DNA from: Cytophagaceae bacterium
Lineage (GTDB): Bacteria; Bacteroidota; Bacteroidia; Cytophagales; UBA9547
Direction: 5' to 3'
NCBI GenBank assembly: GCA_027488865.1
Contig: JAIYAU010000016.1
Span: 93,564 to 157,563 of the forward strand
DNA: 64,000 bases
Under the pieces are notes generated by a model that had not been told where the DNA came from, did no database searches, and saw only the letters and a list, made by a program, of their open reading frames with translations. Made by a program: the position numbers and the translations under genes. Within the stretch, counting starts at the first letter, position 1, and every line of letters starts with the position of its first letter. Shown piece after piece: positions 26,268-35,496 of this stretch.

Positions 26268-27726
26268 TGTCTAGTTCTTTTAAAATTTGTATTGCGGTAA
26301 GTATAAAAGCGACTATTTTCTTTTGGTTATCGATATGCAAAGGTAACATACTCAGAAACAATGAGGCCTCGTATAATCTAACTAGCTCATAGTTAAAACC
26401 ATATTGTTGCAAAATTGCCTTAAAAGCAGCTTGTTTTTGTTTGAGCAAGGTTAAATTGTCTATTTTTAATGATAAAATTAGATCACTGTCAAAGTCAAGT
26501 TCAAATAATCCATTGTTTATAAAGTCGTAGTTTCCTAGTACTGAATGCGAAAGCTTTGCCAAATCGTAATATTCGTCCATGTAAACATCCGATTTTGTGC
26601 TTCCCCCTTTTGGATCTATCAACTTAAGCAAATCTATTCTTTTGTCATACAGCATGTTAGAAAAACAAAAATCTCCATGACCTAAAACCAATTTGGTAGA
26701 ATTTTTGGTCTTTCCTTGCAGTCGGTGATAAACTTTTAAATAATTATCAAATATTTCATCTATACTAGGGTAATTTGTTGATATTTTTATAATGTGTTCA
26801 ACTTTTGTATAAACTTCGGTGGTTTTAAGCTTCGACACCCGTTCTTTAAGTTTATTTATATACAATTCTGTAGCATTTTGGCCACATTCTTGTGGTGTAA
26901 CTTCAATTTCTGGCCTTGATTTGACATAATTAAAAAGTTTATTTAGTAAAACCTTAAACTCCTTATCACCAATAGAATAATGTATCCATTGTAACGCTAG
27001 GTCCGGGATATTAAGCCTTTGCATTTTATACTGCGAAAAGTGCTCATGTTCTTCAAACGAAAATGGTCTAATAAAAAAAATGGAGATATCCTCAGGCAAA
27101 AATTGATGGTAATCAAATTCCCGTTTTAATTTGGCTTTATCGGTAGACTTTTTTGTGATAATATTCTCTTGTTTTTCAATAGCATTAAAGTATCTCAGCT
27201 CAAAATTGCTTTGTAAATAGGAAATAAAATCTATGTAATTACCGATTTCAATATAAAAATCTTCTAATTTAAATGCCTCAAATTTCGAAAAAACATCTTT
27301 CAAAATTTTAACTTCGTTGTCTATATCTTGCTGGATAGCCCTTAAAACAGATAGTGCAGCTTTCTTACTCAGTTTAGCAAATGATTTTACATCTTCAAAG
27401 TCAAATACTGCTAAATCCTTATCAATAAAATTGATCTTTTTAAGAAAAGTCAAAAAATGGTCTTTATTAGTTACCGCAAAACGTGATGAATGAATTACTA
27501 CCCACTCAATAGGGCTGTTAGCGAGATAATCGATAACTTCGTCCAGTTTCAGTTCATTTCTTACTAAATTAAAATCATTTAATTCGAGCTCGGCATACAT
27601 AGCTTTGTGACTTTCCCAAAGTTTCTTTTTTCTATGTATTAAGTCACTTAAATATTCTATGTCCACCACAGATTTGATATCGGTGGGTAGTTGTGGAAAG
27701 TCCAGATAAATTATTGTAGTTAACAT
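26260..27726 (-). CDS. Kinase-like protein (APH/choline-kinase fold) with unknown N-terminal half
   Basis: Of 488 residues, the C-terminal half carries the phosphotransferase signature: catalytic loop His350-Gly-Asp352-x4-Asn357 (HGDFCFSN) and the metal-binding Asp371 in LIDPKGG. This matches aminoglycoside/choline kinase-like enzymes. The N-terminal ~230 residues (for example IEWVVIHSSRFAVT and ISIFFIRPFSF) are charged, helix-rich and not recognised. Overlap with a GT-C-like gene and closeness to a flippase-like gene and a GT2 point to phosphorylation of a sugar, lipid headgroup or glycan rather than antibiotic resistance. That role is inference. Confidence 0.68.
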   Translation of the reverse strand: MLTTIIYLDFPQLPTDIKSVVDIEYLSDLIHRKKKLWESHKAMYAELELNDFNLVRNELKLDEVIDYLANSPIEWVVIHSSRFAVTNKDHFLTFLKKINFIDKDLAVFDFEDVKSFAKLSKKAALSVLRAIQQDIDNEVKILKDVFSKFEAFKLEDFYIEIGNYIDFISYLQSNFELRYFNAIEKQENIITKKSTDKAKLKREFDYHQFLPEDISIFFIRPFSFEEHEHFSQYKMQRLNIPDLALQWIHYSIGDKEFKVLLNKLFNYVKSRPEIEVTPQECGQNATELYINKLKERVSKLKTTEVYTKVEHIIKISTNYPSIDEIFDNYLKVYHRLQGKTKNSTKLVLGHGDFCFSNMLYDKRIDLLKLIDPKGGSTKSDVYMDEYYDLAKLSHSVLGNYDFINNGLFELDFDSDLILSLKIDNLTLLKQKQAAFKAILQQYGFNYELVRLYEASLFLSMLPLHIDNQKKIVAFILTAIQILKELDNA

Positions 27727-27741
27727 TAATTATTTTCCATT

Positions 27742-28701
27742 TTAAAGCCTGTTCATTTTATTTTCACGCCATTTAAAAACCACATAAACAATACTACCTA
27801 ATACAATGGCAGGTAAAAAAATATAAAGTTGGTAAAGAATGGACAATGCTAAATGAGGAAATGTAGGCTGCACCAAAAATATCAAATAAAACGCCCCTTG
27901 CAAGCCCCCTAATCCTAAAGAGGCTGACGGGATTAACCCAGACAAAAAAACCAAAAACGACAACAAAATTACCTGATTATATGGTAAAAAGTCTGTTACA
28001 AACAAGAAACCAAAAACCTCACAAAGCCAAATAAGCAAGGTTAGCATAAAAATAGTAGAAGGTTTTTCGCTAATGATGTGCTTAATATTCTCGATGGCTG
28101 TGTGAACTTTATAATTTGTAGCTAATACATTCACTACCCAATTTTTAGAATAGCGTTTGGCCAAAAATAAATTAAGCGATCGTATGTTTTCGGGCAATAC
28201 GTAGTAAATAAACAAAACCGAAACAATAAAAACAACACCTATGGTAATGGTAAATTTAAAATCAAATATGCCATAATGCGAGTAATATAACGAAATAAAT
28301 AAACCTGCAAAGAGAAATATAAAATCCAATGCTCTTTCGGCGATTACAGTAAGAAAAGTTTGCCTAGGATCCAAAATTAATTTGTTAAATTCAAGAATTC
28401 TATAAAATTCTCCTAATTTGAAGGGTACAATTAGGTTAACCGCATTGGTATAAAACTGCTTGCTGATAAGGCTAATCATGCTAAAATCTTGCCTACCTAG
28501 TAATATGGCTATTCGTAAGGATCTTAAAAAATGAGAAAAAAAGTATGCAAAACAAGAAATTGCAACTTTCCAAGGATTAATGGCATACAAAAAGCGCTTC
28601 AAATCAACTGAAGCATCAAAATTGCTTACCATTTTAATAATCATAAACACTAAAGTAAGGCCAATTAAAATAGAAAAAATTTTATAGACCTTTTTAAACA
28701 T
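27742..28701 (-). CDS. Lysylphosphatidylglycerol synthase TM-region/flippase-like membrane protein
   Basis: The 319-residue protein has about eight hydrophobic helices and family landmarks FFSHFLRSLRIAIL, NLIVPFKLGEFYRILEF, AERALDFIFLFAG, and SASLGLGGLQGAFYLIF. This family (the MprF flippase domain without the synthase domain, AglD-like) is thought to move or present lipid intermediates across the membrane. It is the first gene of the four-gene unit, 15 bases before the kinase-like gene. A TAnnTTTG box is 25 bases upstream of its ATG. Confidence 0.83.
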   Translation of the reverse strand: MFKKVYKIFSILIGLTLVFMIIKMVSNFDASVDLKRFLYAINPWKVAISCFAYFFSHFLRSLRIAILLGRQDFSMISLISKQFYTNAVNLIVPFKLGEFYRILEFNKLILDPRQTFLTVIAERALDFIFLFAGLFISLYYSHYGIFDFKFTITIGVVFIVSVLFIYYVLPENIRSLNLFLAKRYSKNWVVNVLATNYKVHTAIENIKHIISEKPSTIFMLTLLIWLCEVFGFLFVTDFLPYNQVILLSFLVFLSGLIPSASLGLGGLQGAFYLIFLVQPTFPHLALSILYQLYIFLPAIVLGSIVYVVFKWRENKMNRL

Positions 28702-28725
28702 GCTTTAATATTAAAAATTTGAAAT

Positions 28726-28733
28726 CAAATTTA
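28726..28733 (-). promoter_or_regulatory. Candidate -7 element for the four-gene glycolipid-like operon
   Basis: Minus-strand TAAATTTG fits TAnnTTTG and lies 25 bases before the start codon of the flippase-like gene. The -33 position is only A/T-rich, so support is modest. Confidence 0.35.
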
Positions 28734-28919
28734 TATATAGATTACCTCTAAAAAAAACGAATTGATGTAAACATTATAATTTGCCATTAAACGTTGTACT
28801 TAATCTTTAAAGATTTATATTTTTTGACGATTACTAGTTCGATAAATTTAAATTTTGCCCCAATAATCTATCTACCACTAGTTTTTACTAATTTTGATTA
28901 TCAAAAAAACTGTATTGTT

Positions 28920-30254
28920 ATGCGTTCAATAATTATTAAGAATGGCACTTTAGTGAATGAAGGAAAAATTTCTGAAGCTGATATACTTATAAAAAATGGT
29001 ATAATAGTTAAAATTGATTCTAGCATTAATGAAGCCGCTGATATAGAAATAAATGCGGAAGGAAAGCATGTGTTTCCGGGTTGTATAGATGACCAAGTGC
29101 ATTTTAGGGAACCAGGACTTACCCACAAAGGAAATATTTACTCAGAGGCCAAGGCTGCTGTAGCTGGTGGAGTTACCTCGTTTATGGAAATGCCCAATAC
29201 AGTGCCTTCAGCTACCACACAAGCCTTGCTGGCTGATAAATACGACAAAGCCTCCACAACCTCTTTAGCCAACTATTCATTTTTTATGGGCACTACCAAC
29301 CACAACCTAGAGGAATTGCTTAAAACGAACAAAAAAGAAGTATGCGGAATTAAAATATTTATGGGAAGTTCCACAGGCGATATGTTGGTGGACAATCCTT
29401 TGGCTTTGGAAAAAATTTTTAGTGAGGTTGATATGCTTATTGCTACCCATTGTGAAGACGATCCCACGGTAAAACAAAATTTAGCACGACTTAAAAGTGA
29501 AAAAGGAGACAACATTTTTGCACAAGATCACCCACTAATTAGAAGTGCTGAGGCGTGTTATCTTTCCTCTTCATTTGCAGTTAATTTGGCCAAAAAACAT
29601 GGCACTAAATTACATATTTTACATATTTCAACTGCCAAAGAATTGGAGCTATTTAACAACACCATTCCGCTAAAAGATAAAAGAATAACAGCAGAAGCTT
29701 GTATCCATCATTTATGGTTTTCCGATACTGATTATGCTACCAAAGGTAATTATATCAAATGGAATCCTGCAGTTAAGACTGCAACAGACCGTGAGGCGAT
29801 TTTTAAGGCAATTTTAGATGAAACAATCGACGTAATTGCTACTGACCACGCTCCACATACTATTGCTGAAAAAGAACAACCTTATTTGCAAGCTCCTTCT
29901 GGAGGACCTTTGGTGCAACACTCTCTCATTGCAATGTTAGATTTTTATAACCAAGGGAAAATAAGCCTTACCCACATTGCTAAGAAAATGAGTCACGATG
30001 TAGCTACCTTGTTTCAAATTGAAAAAAGAGGTTTTATTAGAGAAGGATATTATGCCGATTTGGCCATAGTAAATCTATCTAAACCTTATAAGGTATCTAA
30101 AGAAAATATACTTTATGCCTGCGGATGGTCGCCATTTGAAGGACATATTTTTCAATCCACCGTAGAAAATACCATTGTATCAGGACACTTGGCTTATTCT
30201 TACGGCCAATTCAATGAAACACAAAAGGGAATGAGATTGAGTTTTGATCGTTAA
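28920..30254 (+). CDS. pyrC: Dihydroorotase (class I, Bacteroidota type)
   Basis: This 444-residue metal-dependent amidohydrolase closes carbamoyl-aspartate to dihydroorotate in pyrimidine synthesis. ATG 28920 (MRSIIIKNGTLVNEG) is chosen because the family starts at this segment; an upstream in-frame ATG at 28794 would add 42 unrelated residues. Visible motifs are PGCIDDQVHFREPGLTH, AGGVTSFMEMPNT, GIKIFMGSSTGDML with the bridging lysine, LHILHIST, and ATDHAPHT. The usual His-x-His reads Gln59-Val-His61 here, as in the Porphyromonas enzyme as I recall it, so it is probably a lineage trait and not damage. It stands alone, upstream of a helicase gene. Confidence 0.92.
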   Translation: MRSIIIKNGTLVNEGKISEADILIKNGIIVKIDSSINEAADIEINAEGKHVFPGCIDDQVHFREPGLTHKGNIYSEAKAAVAGGVTSFMEMPNTVPSATTQALLADKYDKASTTSLANYSFFMGTTNHNLEELLKTNKKEVCGIKIFMGSSTGDMLVDNPLALEKIFSEVDMLIATHCEDDPTVKQNLARLKSEKGDNIFAQDHPLIRSAEACYLSSSFAVNLAKKHGTKLHILHISTAKELELFNNTIPLKDKRITAEACIHHLWFSDTDYATKGNYIKWNPAVKTATDREAIFKAILDETIDVIATDHAPHTIAEKEQPYLQAPSGGPLVQHSLIAMLDFYNQGKISLTHIAKKMSHDVATLFQIEKRGFIREGYYADLAIVNLSKPYKVSKENILYACGWSPFEGHIFQSTVENTIVSGHLAYSYGQFNETQKGMRLSFDR

Positions 30255-30335
30255 AACAGTAAGTAAAAGACCACCATTCCAATTCTTAACTTTAATTAAA
30301 AAAAACTAAATTGCAATTGTTCAATTAATCTACGA

Positions 30336-33300
30336 GTGCTTCAATTTTTAAATTCATTACAAAAAAAACTTACCAATCTCACTGGTAGCAATAAATCCAT
30401 TTTGCAACTCAGGCTATACAATGAGCAGGATTTAGATATACATGAACTTGATTTTTTAACTAACAAACCTTCTTTTAATTATATAAAAAGCTTGTTACTT
30501 GGCAAAAAGGATATCAATTTGCTCGACGAAGCTGATAGTAGAAATTCTCATGTAAATGCTTTCAGCCAAAAATTAAAACTTTTACTAAGAAAAGTCAATT
30601 TCATTGTTTCCGAAAGAGGGTCACAAGATTTATACCTAGGATATCCGTTTGTTCATGGCAAGCTTGTAGATGGCACGACCGTACGTTGCCCTCTCCTATT
30701 TTTTCCAGTTTCAATAGAAATATATGAGGGACAATGGGTTATACAATCTAGGTCTAACCCTGTTGCACAGTTTAACAAAAGTTTTTTGTTAGCCTATGCA
30801 CACTACAATCAAATTGCACTTGATAAAAGTCTTTTCGAACACCAGTGGGAAGAGATAGAAGAAGAACCAAGGGTATTCCTCACTAATCTTTATCAACTGC
30901 TTAAGTCAAGCTCCTTACAGGTTCAATTTAACCAATTACTGTTTGAAGAAAAACTCCAAACCTTCGAGAATTACAAAAAAGATCAATTTGAAGCCAACTT
31001 TGCGGCTGGAATACTTAAATTGATTCCTGAAGCGGTATTAGGTATTTACCCTCAAGCAGGCTCCTACTTGTATGATGACTATACAGCACTCATTCAAAAT
31101 CCACCAGCAGCAGATTTAGAATCTTTTTTTATTTCCAAAAACAGTTCCTCTCAAAAAATAAAAGAAGAAAAACTAATCACTCCACTTGAACTTGATGGTT
31201 CACAAGAAAAAGCAATAGAATTTATTAAAAATGGTAATTCCTTGGTTGTTCAAGGGCCACCGGGTACAGGTAAAAGCCAATTGATAGCCAATATTATTTG
31301 CGACCACATCGCCAATAACAAAAAAGTATTGTTAGCTTGTAGTAAACGCGTGGCATTAGATGTAGTATATGAACGGCTTGCAAGAATAGGAATTGGTGCT
31401 TATGTGTCACTCGTGCATGATCATAAAGGTGATAGAAAATCCTTATATACTCAATTAGCGACACAAATAGAGGCAATCGACCAATATCAAATTGAAAATA
31501 GTGCTTTAGACACGGTATTTCTAGAGAAAGATTTTAAACAAATTAGCAGAAAGATAGACCAGCTAACCACGGAGCTAGAAAGCTTTAAAAAAGCACTATT
31601 CGATACCTCTATTGCGGGAATTTCGATAAAAGAATTATATCTTAAAAGTAGAGGCACAACCTCTCTCCTTACGTTAAATCATGATTATAAATCCATTAGG
31701 CCTATTGATTTGCCAAAATATACAAGTGTATTAAGATCTTGGCTTCGATATGCAATTAAATTTGAAAGGGATGATTATCTGTGGAAAAATCGGGTAAGCA
31801 TGAGCCATACTAGTTATGAAGAAATACCCAATTTTAAGGAGGTAATTTTAAAAATTACCAATAATAACCGAATAATAATTGAATATTTTCAAAAATTCGG
31901 CCTAACATTAACCTCTATAACCGACATTAAAGACTTAAAAAAGAATACAACAATTTTAACTGAGCTTGTTCAAAAACTGAATAGCGATTCTGATATTGAG
32001 ATACTTAAATTGCAGTTGTATAAAAAAAAGCTAAAAAGACAATTTGAAAAAACTGTTTTTGAATATAAGAATTGGTTAATAACAGATTGGTATAAAGGAA
32101 AAGCGAGTCCTCTACATCTTTTAAACGTATGTGATGAGGCACTAAAAGCTACTAAAAATCAATTTTATGAAAAAAAATGGCAAATTTTTGAAAAAAAACC
32201 ACCATTATTAATTCAGGAATTAAAATCTAATAATCTTAAAGTTAACCGTGCTGGCTTAGTAATATTAAAATCTCGTTTAGAGAATAGAATTAATCTTGAC
32301 CACAGTAAAGAAGAATTGGCTAAAATTGGAATAAACCCCGGTGAAGTGCCAATAACCGAGGAAGAGCTGGAATTATGGACCAATAAAAAATGGATGTTAA
32401 TGGCAACCATGGAACAAGCAATCAGCCTAGGTGTAACCGAAGAACTATTATTAAAAAAATGGCTTAAAAATTCTAATATTGTTACTTTCAGCAAGGAAGT
32501 TAATGATTGGGTTAATTTGTGCGACTCTTCTTATCCGCTAATAGTAGAGGCCAGTAACAGATTACATCCAAATCAAATTAATTGGCTACTGGCGACGCAT
32601 TTAGCTGATGAACTTATTGCTTCATTAACCCATGACCTTGACGAACTCTCAGAATATGATCTTATAAACGAGTCGCTAACTCATGTAGAAAAAAAAATAG
32701 CGTTTGAGTTATTACATAGCACACATCATATTAATTCCATTGACGAAAAAATAGCAGTTTTAGAAAAAAGTGTACAGCTAAGTTGGATCTCTCATATTGA
32801 GGCAATTTATCCAGTATTACGAATGGTCTCGACTCCAAAAATTGAAGATATTGAAAATGAACTTCAAGAATTAATAATTCAAAAACAGGTATTATCAACG
32901 CACATTCTGTTGTTAAAGGCAAAAGAAAACACATATAAAGACCTTACTTTTAACAGATTAAAAAACAGAGTAAGTTACAGGAATCTACTCCATGAAGTCA
33001 CCAAAAAAAAGAAAATATTACCCCTTAGACAGTTATTAGAAAAATTTCATTCAGAGGTATTTGATTTAATGCCTTGTTGGCTTGCATCACCTGACACCAT
33101 CTCATCTATCTTTCCATTAAATACTGTTTTTGATATTGTAATATTTGATGAAGCTTCGCAGTGTTTTGTTGAAGAAGGAATTCCATCCATGTGTAGAGGG
33201 AAACAACTTCTAATTGTGGGTGACTCACAACAGTTGCAGCCAAATGATCTTTACCAGCCTAGGTGGGAGGAGGACCTTGACCATAGCGATTTACAAATTG

Positions 33301-34232
33301 ATTCCCTGCTGGATTTGAGTATCCGTTATTTACCACAAATAATGTTGACAGGGCACTATAGAAGCCGTTATTTATCTTTAATTCAGTTTTCTAACCAACA
33401 TTTTTATAAAAATACACTTTCTTTAATTCCATTTAAAGACGACATGAATAACAACATCCCAGCCATCGTTTACCAAAAAGTGGAAGGATTGTGGGATAAT
33501 AATACAAATATAATGGAAGCTCAAGAGGTAGTGTTTTGGGTAGAAAAATACACCAAAGATTATCCTGTGCTTTCAATTGGAATTATAACATTTAACTATA
33601 AACAACAAAAGCTAATTCAAGACCTTATAGAAGAGCGTTTTAATGAGAAAAATATTATTTTACCAAAAAGTTTATTTGTTAAAAATATAGAAAATGTCCA
33701 AGGAGACGAAAGGGATATTATAATATTTTCAATTGGTTATGGCCCAAGTAAAAGTGGCAAATTTGCTATGAACTTTGGTAGTCTAAATTTAGATGGAGGA
33801 CAAAATCGTCTCAATGTTGCTATTACCCGCGCACGTGAAAAAATGATTTTAGTAACAAGCATTTTTCCAAATCAATTAAATGTGGCTGAATCAAAACATC
33901 TTGGGCCAAAACTATTAAAAGAGTTTTTAATATATTCCTGGCATATTCAAAACACAGCCAAGGAAAACTCCCAAGAAAATAGAAATCTCCAATCATTGAC
34001 ACCTACTTTAATTTCTAAGTTGGAAAACAACAACTACCAAAATAAGCTTCCATTTGCTGATTTGGTTGAAATTCGAGAATCTCAATACTATTCGTTGATA
34101 TTAACCGACGACAATCGTTATTTTCAAAGTTTGTCCGCAAAAGAAGCACATGGATACATTCCACTTATTCTAAAAAATAAAAACTGGCCAATTAAGCGTG
34201 AATTCAGTAGAAATTGGTGGAAAAATGGATAA
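30336..34232 (+). CDS. Large SF1 (UPF1/DNA2-like) helicase of the DUF4011-associated type
   Basis: The 1298-residue protein starts at GTG 30336. The N-terminus (LTNLTGSNKSILQL) resembles the DUF4011 module. The split helicase core has Walker A GPPGTGKSQLIANI (about 310), a long helical insertion of about 550 residues, and then Walker B IFDEASQCF. It continues with GDSQQLQPNDLY, LTGHYRSRYLSLI, the VQGDERDIIIFS motif V region, and NRLNVAITRAREKMILV (motif VI). Related proteins often end in a Vsr/REase-like nuclease; here only about 110 residues follow motif VI and no nuclease motif is visible. It is probably a nucleic-acid translocase in repair, RNA metabolism or defence. The next gene starts 24 bases on. 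Confidence 0.85.
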   Translation: MLQFLNSLQKKLTNLTGSNKSILQLRLYNEQDLDIHELDFLTNKPSFNYIKSLLLGKKDINLLDEADSRNSHVNAFSQKLKLLLRKVNFIVSERGSQDLYLGYPFVHGKLVDGTTVRCPLLFFPVSIEIYEGQWVIQSRSNPVAQFNKSFLLAYAHYNQIALDKSLFEHQWEEIEEEPRVFLTNLYQLLKSSSLQVQFNQLLFEEKLQTFENYKKDQFEANFAAGILKLIPEAVLGIYPQAGSYLYDDYTALIQNPPAADLESFFISKNSSSQKIKEEKLITPLELDGSQEKAIEFIKNGNSLVVQGPPGTGKSQLIANIICDHIANNKKVLLACSKRVALDVVYERLARIGIGAYVSLVHDHKGDRKSLYTQLATQIEAIDQYQIENSALDTVFLEKDFKQISRKIDQLTTELESFKKALFDTSIAGISIKELYLKSRGTTSLLTLNHDYKSIRPIDLPKYTSVLRSWLRYAIKFERDDYLWKNRVSMSHTSYEEIPNFKEVILKITNNNRIIIEYFQKFGLTLTSITDIKDLKKNTTILTELVQKLNSDSDIEILKLQLYKKKLKRQFEKTVFEYKNWLITDWYKGKASPLHLLNVCDEALKATKNQFYEKKWQIFEKKPPLLIQELKSNNLKVNRAGLVILKSRLENRINLDHSKEELAKIGINPGEVPITEEELELWTNKKWMLMATMEQAISLGVTEELLLKKWLKNSNIVTFSKEVNDWVNLCDSSYPLIVEASNRLHPNQINWLLATHLADELIASLTHDLDELSEYDLINESLTHVEKKIAFELLHSTHHINSIDEKIAVLEKSVQLSWISHIEAIYPVLRMVSTPKIEDIENELQELIIQKQVLSTHILLLKAKENTYKDLTFNRLKNRVSYRNLLHEVTKKKKILPLRQLLEKFHSEVFDLMPCWLASPDTISSIFPLNTVFDIVIFDEASQCFVEEGIPSMCRGKQLLIVGDSQQLQPNDLYQPRWEEDLDHSDLQIDSLLDLSIRYLPQIMLTGHYRSRYLSLIQFSNQHFYKNTLSLIPFKDDMNNNIPAIVYQKVEGLWDNNTNIMEAQEVVFWVEKYTKDYPVLSIGIITFNYKQQKLIQDLIEERFNEKNIILPKSLFVKNIENVQGDERDIIIFSIGYGPSKSGKFAMNFGSLNLDGGQNRLNVAITRAREKMILVTSIFPNQLNVAESKHLGPKLLKEFLIYSWHIQNTAKENSQENRNLQSLTPTLISKLENNNYQNKLPFADLVEIRESQYYSLILTDDNRYFQSLSAKEAHGYIPLILKNKNWPIKREFSRNWWKNG

Positions 34233-34256
34233 TAATTGGATAAACATTTCTAGATA

Positions 34257-35369
34257 ATGATATTACTGTTTTTGTTATTCTGTCTACCTACTATATTAGT
34301 GTTGTTACCTGCATTCACTAATTTTATTTGGAAACTCACGGTACTCATTACCGAGTATAGCCACTTCTACATAATTTTAATTATAGGCACATTATTTTTT
34401 TACCACGACTCTCAATTTTCTATAGCCATATTAATTGCATTCTTAGCCGTTGCTCTATTAGCGAGCATTCATTATAGGGCATTTTTAATCTCAAATACAC
34501 TCGAAAATTCATTAAATGATGCATTTTCATACAACTACCAATCACAAAACCGTGCTTATTCCATACCAAAATTATTTTACAATACAGTTAAATTACAATC
34601 GCCAATAACTATCACCTATGACGAAATCAATGAACTTAAATTGCAATTATATCAAAATAAAAGTACAAAAAGACAACCTTGTGTGATTGTTGTACATGGC
34701 GGAGCGTGGGACAGTGGTAATTACGAACAGCTCCCCGAATTGAATACAATTTTAGCAAATGAAAATATTACTGTAGCCGCCATTAATTATAGATTAGCAC
34801 CAAATTATAAATTCCCAGCACCCATAGAAGACTTGACAAAAGCTGTAGCATTTCTTAAAACAAATTCTAAAAACTTTAATATTAATCCTGATAATATTTT
34901 TTTATTGGGAAGGTCGGCAGGAGGGCAAATCTCTTTATGCACAGGTTGCATTTTAGGTAAAGAGGCCATCAAAGGGATTATTGCATATTATACCCCCGCT
35001 GATTTAGTTTGGGGTTATGCAGCACCTGGCAATCCTTGGATTTTAGATTCAAGAAAAGTGTTGGAAAATTATTTGGGAGGTACCTACAATGAGGTTCCCG
35101 AGAACTATACAAATGCAACCGCTTCAAATATAGTCAGTTATAATACTCCACCTGTTCTTATGATTCACGGCAAACGGGATGAAATGGTAGCTTATGACCA
35201 TAATACAAGGTTGATAAAACATTTAAAAAAATGGGAAATACCTCATTTTCTTGTTACACTTCCTTGGGCTACACATGGGGGAGATTACAATATATTAGGC
35301 CCAATGGGTCAGATCAGCAGTTTTGCAACCTTGCATTTTATAAAAGGGCTCTGTAATAAACAAAACTAA
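34257..35369 (+). CDS. Membrane-anchored alpha/beta-hydrolase (esterase/lipase-like)
   Basis: Of 370 residues, the first 85 hold about three hydrophobic helices, unlike most cytosolic relatives. The hydrolase domain shows the oxyanion motif VVHGGAWDSG, INYRLAPNYKFPAPIED, the nucleophile elbow GRSAGGQ, the acid region MIHGKRDEMV, and the histidine in WATHGGDY. This is the hormone-sensitive-lipase/BD-FAE esterase type acting on small esters or acyl-peptides. It begins 24 bases after the helicase gene. A stem-loop at 35445-35485 lies beyond its stop. Confidence 0.86.
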   Translation: MILLFLLFCLPTILVLLPAFTNFIWKLTVLITEYSHFYIILIIGTLFFYHDSQFSIAILIAFLAVALLASIHYRAFLISNTLENSLNDAFSYNYQSQNRAYSIPKLFYNTVKLQSPITITYDEINELKLQLYQNKSTKRQPCVIVVHGGAWDSGNYEQLPELNTILANENITVAAINYRLAPNYKFPAPIEDLTKAVAFLKTNSKNFNINPDNIFLLGRSAGGQISLCTGCILGKEAIKGIIAYYTPADLVWGYAAPGNPWILDSRKVLENYLGGTYNEVPENYTNATASNIVSYNTPPVLMIHGKRDEMVAYDHNTRLIKHLKKWEIPHFLVTLPWATHGGDYNILGPMGQISSFATLHFIKGLCNKQN

Positions 35370-35444
35370 AGTTCTACTGGATTGGATTAATACCAATATC
35401 AAACCCTACTTTGGTGCTAAACCTAGTAACTAAACTTAAAAGAA

Positions 35445-35485
35445 ATCAGCAAGAAGAAATATTTTTCAAAATCATTCTTGCTGAT
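35445..35485. terminator. Hairpin between the converging esterase and acetyl-CoA synthetase genes
   Basis: ATCAGCAAGAA (35445-35455) pairs perfectly with TTCTTGCTGAT (35475-35485) across a 19-base AT-rich loop. It lies 76 bases past the esterase stop and 12 bases past the acsA stop on the other strand. There is no clear T-tract, so confidence is moderate. Confidence 0.6.
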
Positions 35486-35496
35486 GTCTTATACAA

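Noticed and set aside
26260..27726. Aminoglycoside resistance phosphotransferase
   Set aside because: Only the generic catalytic loop is shared; the protein is much larger and embedded in a glycosyltransferase operon.
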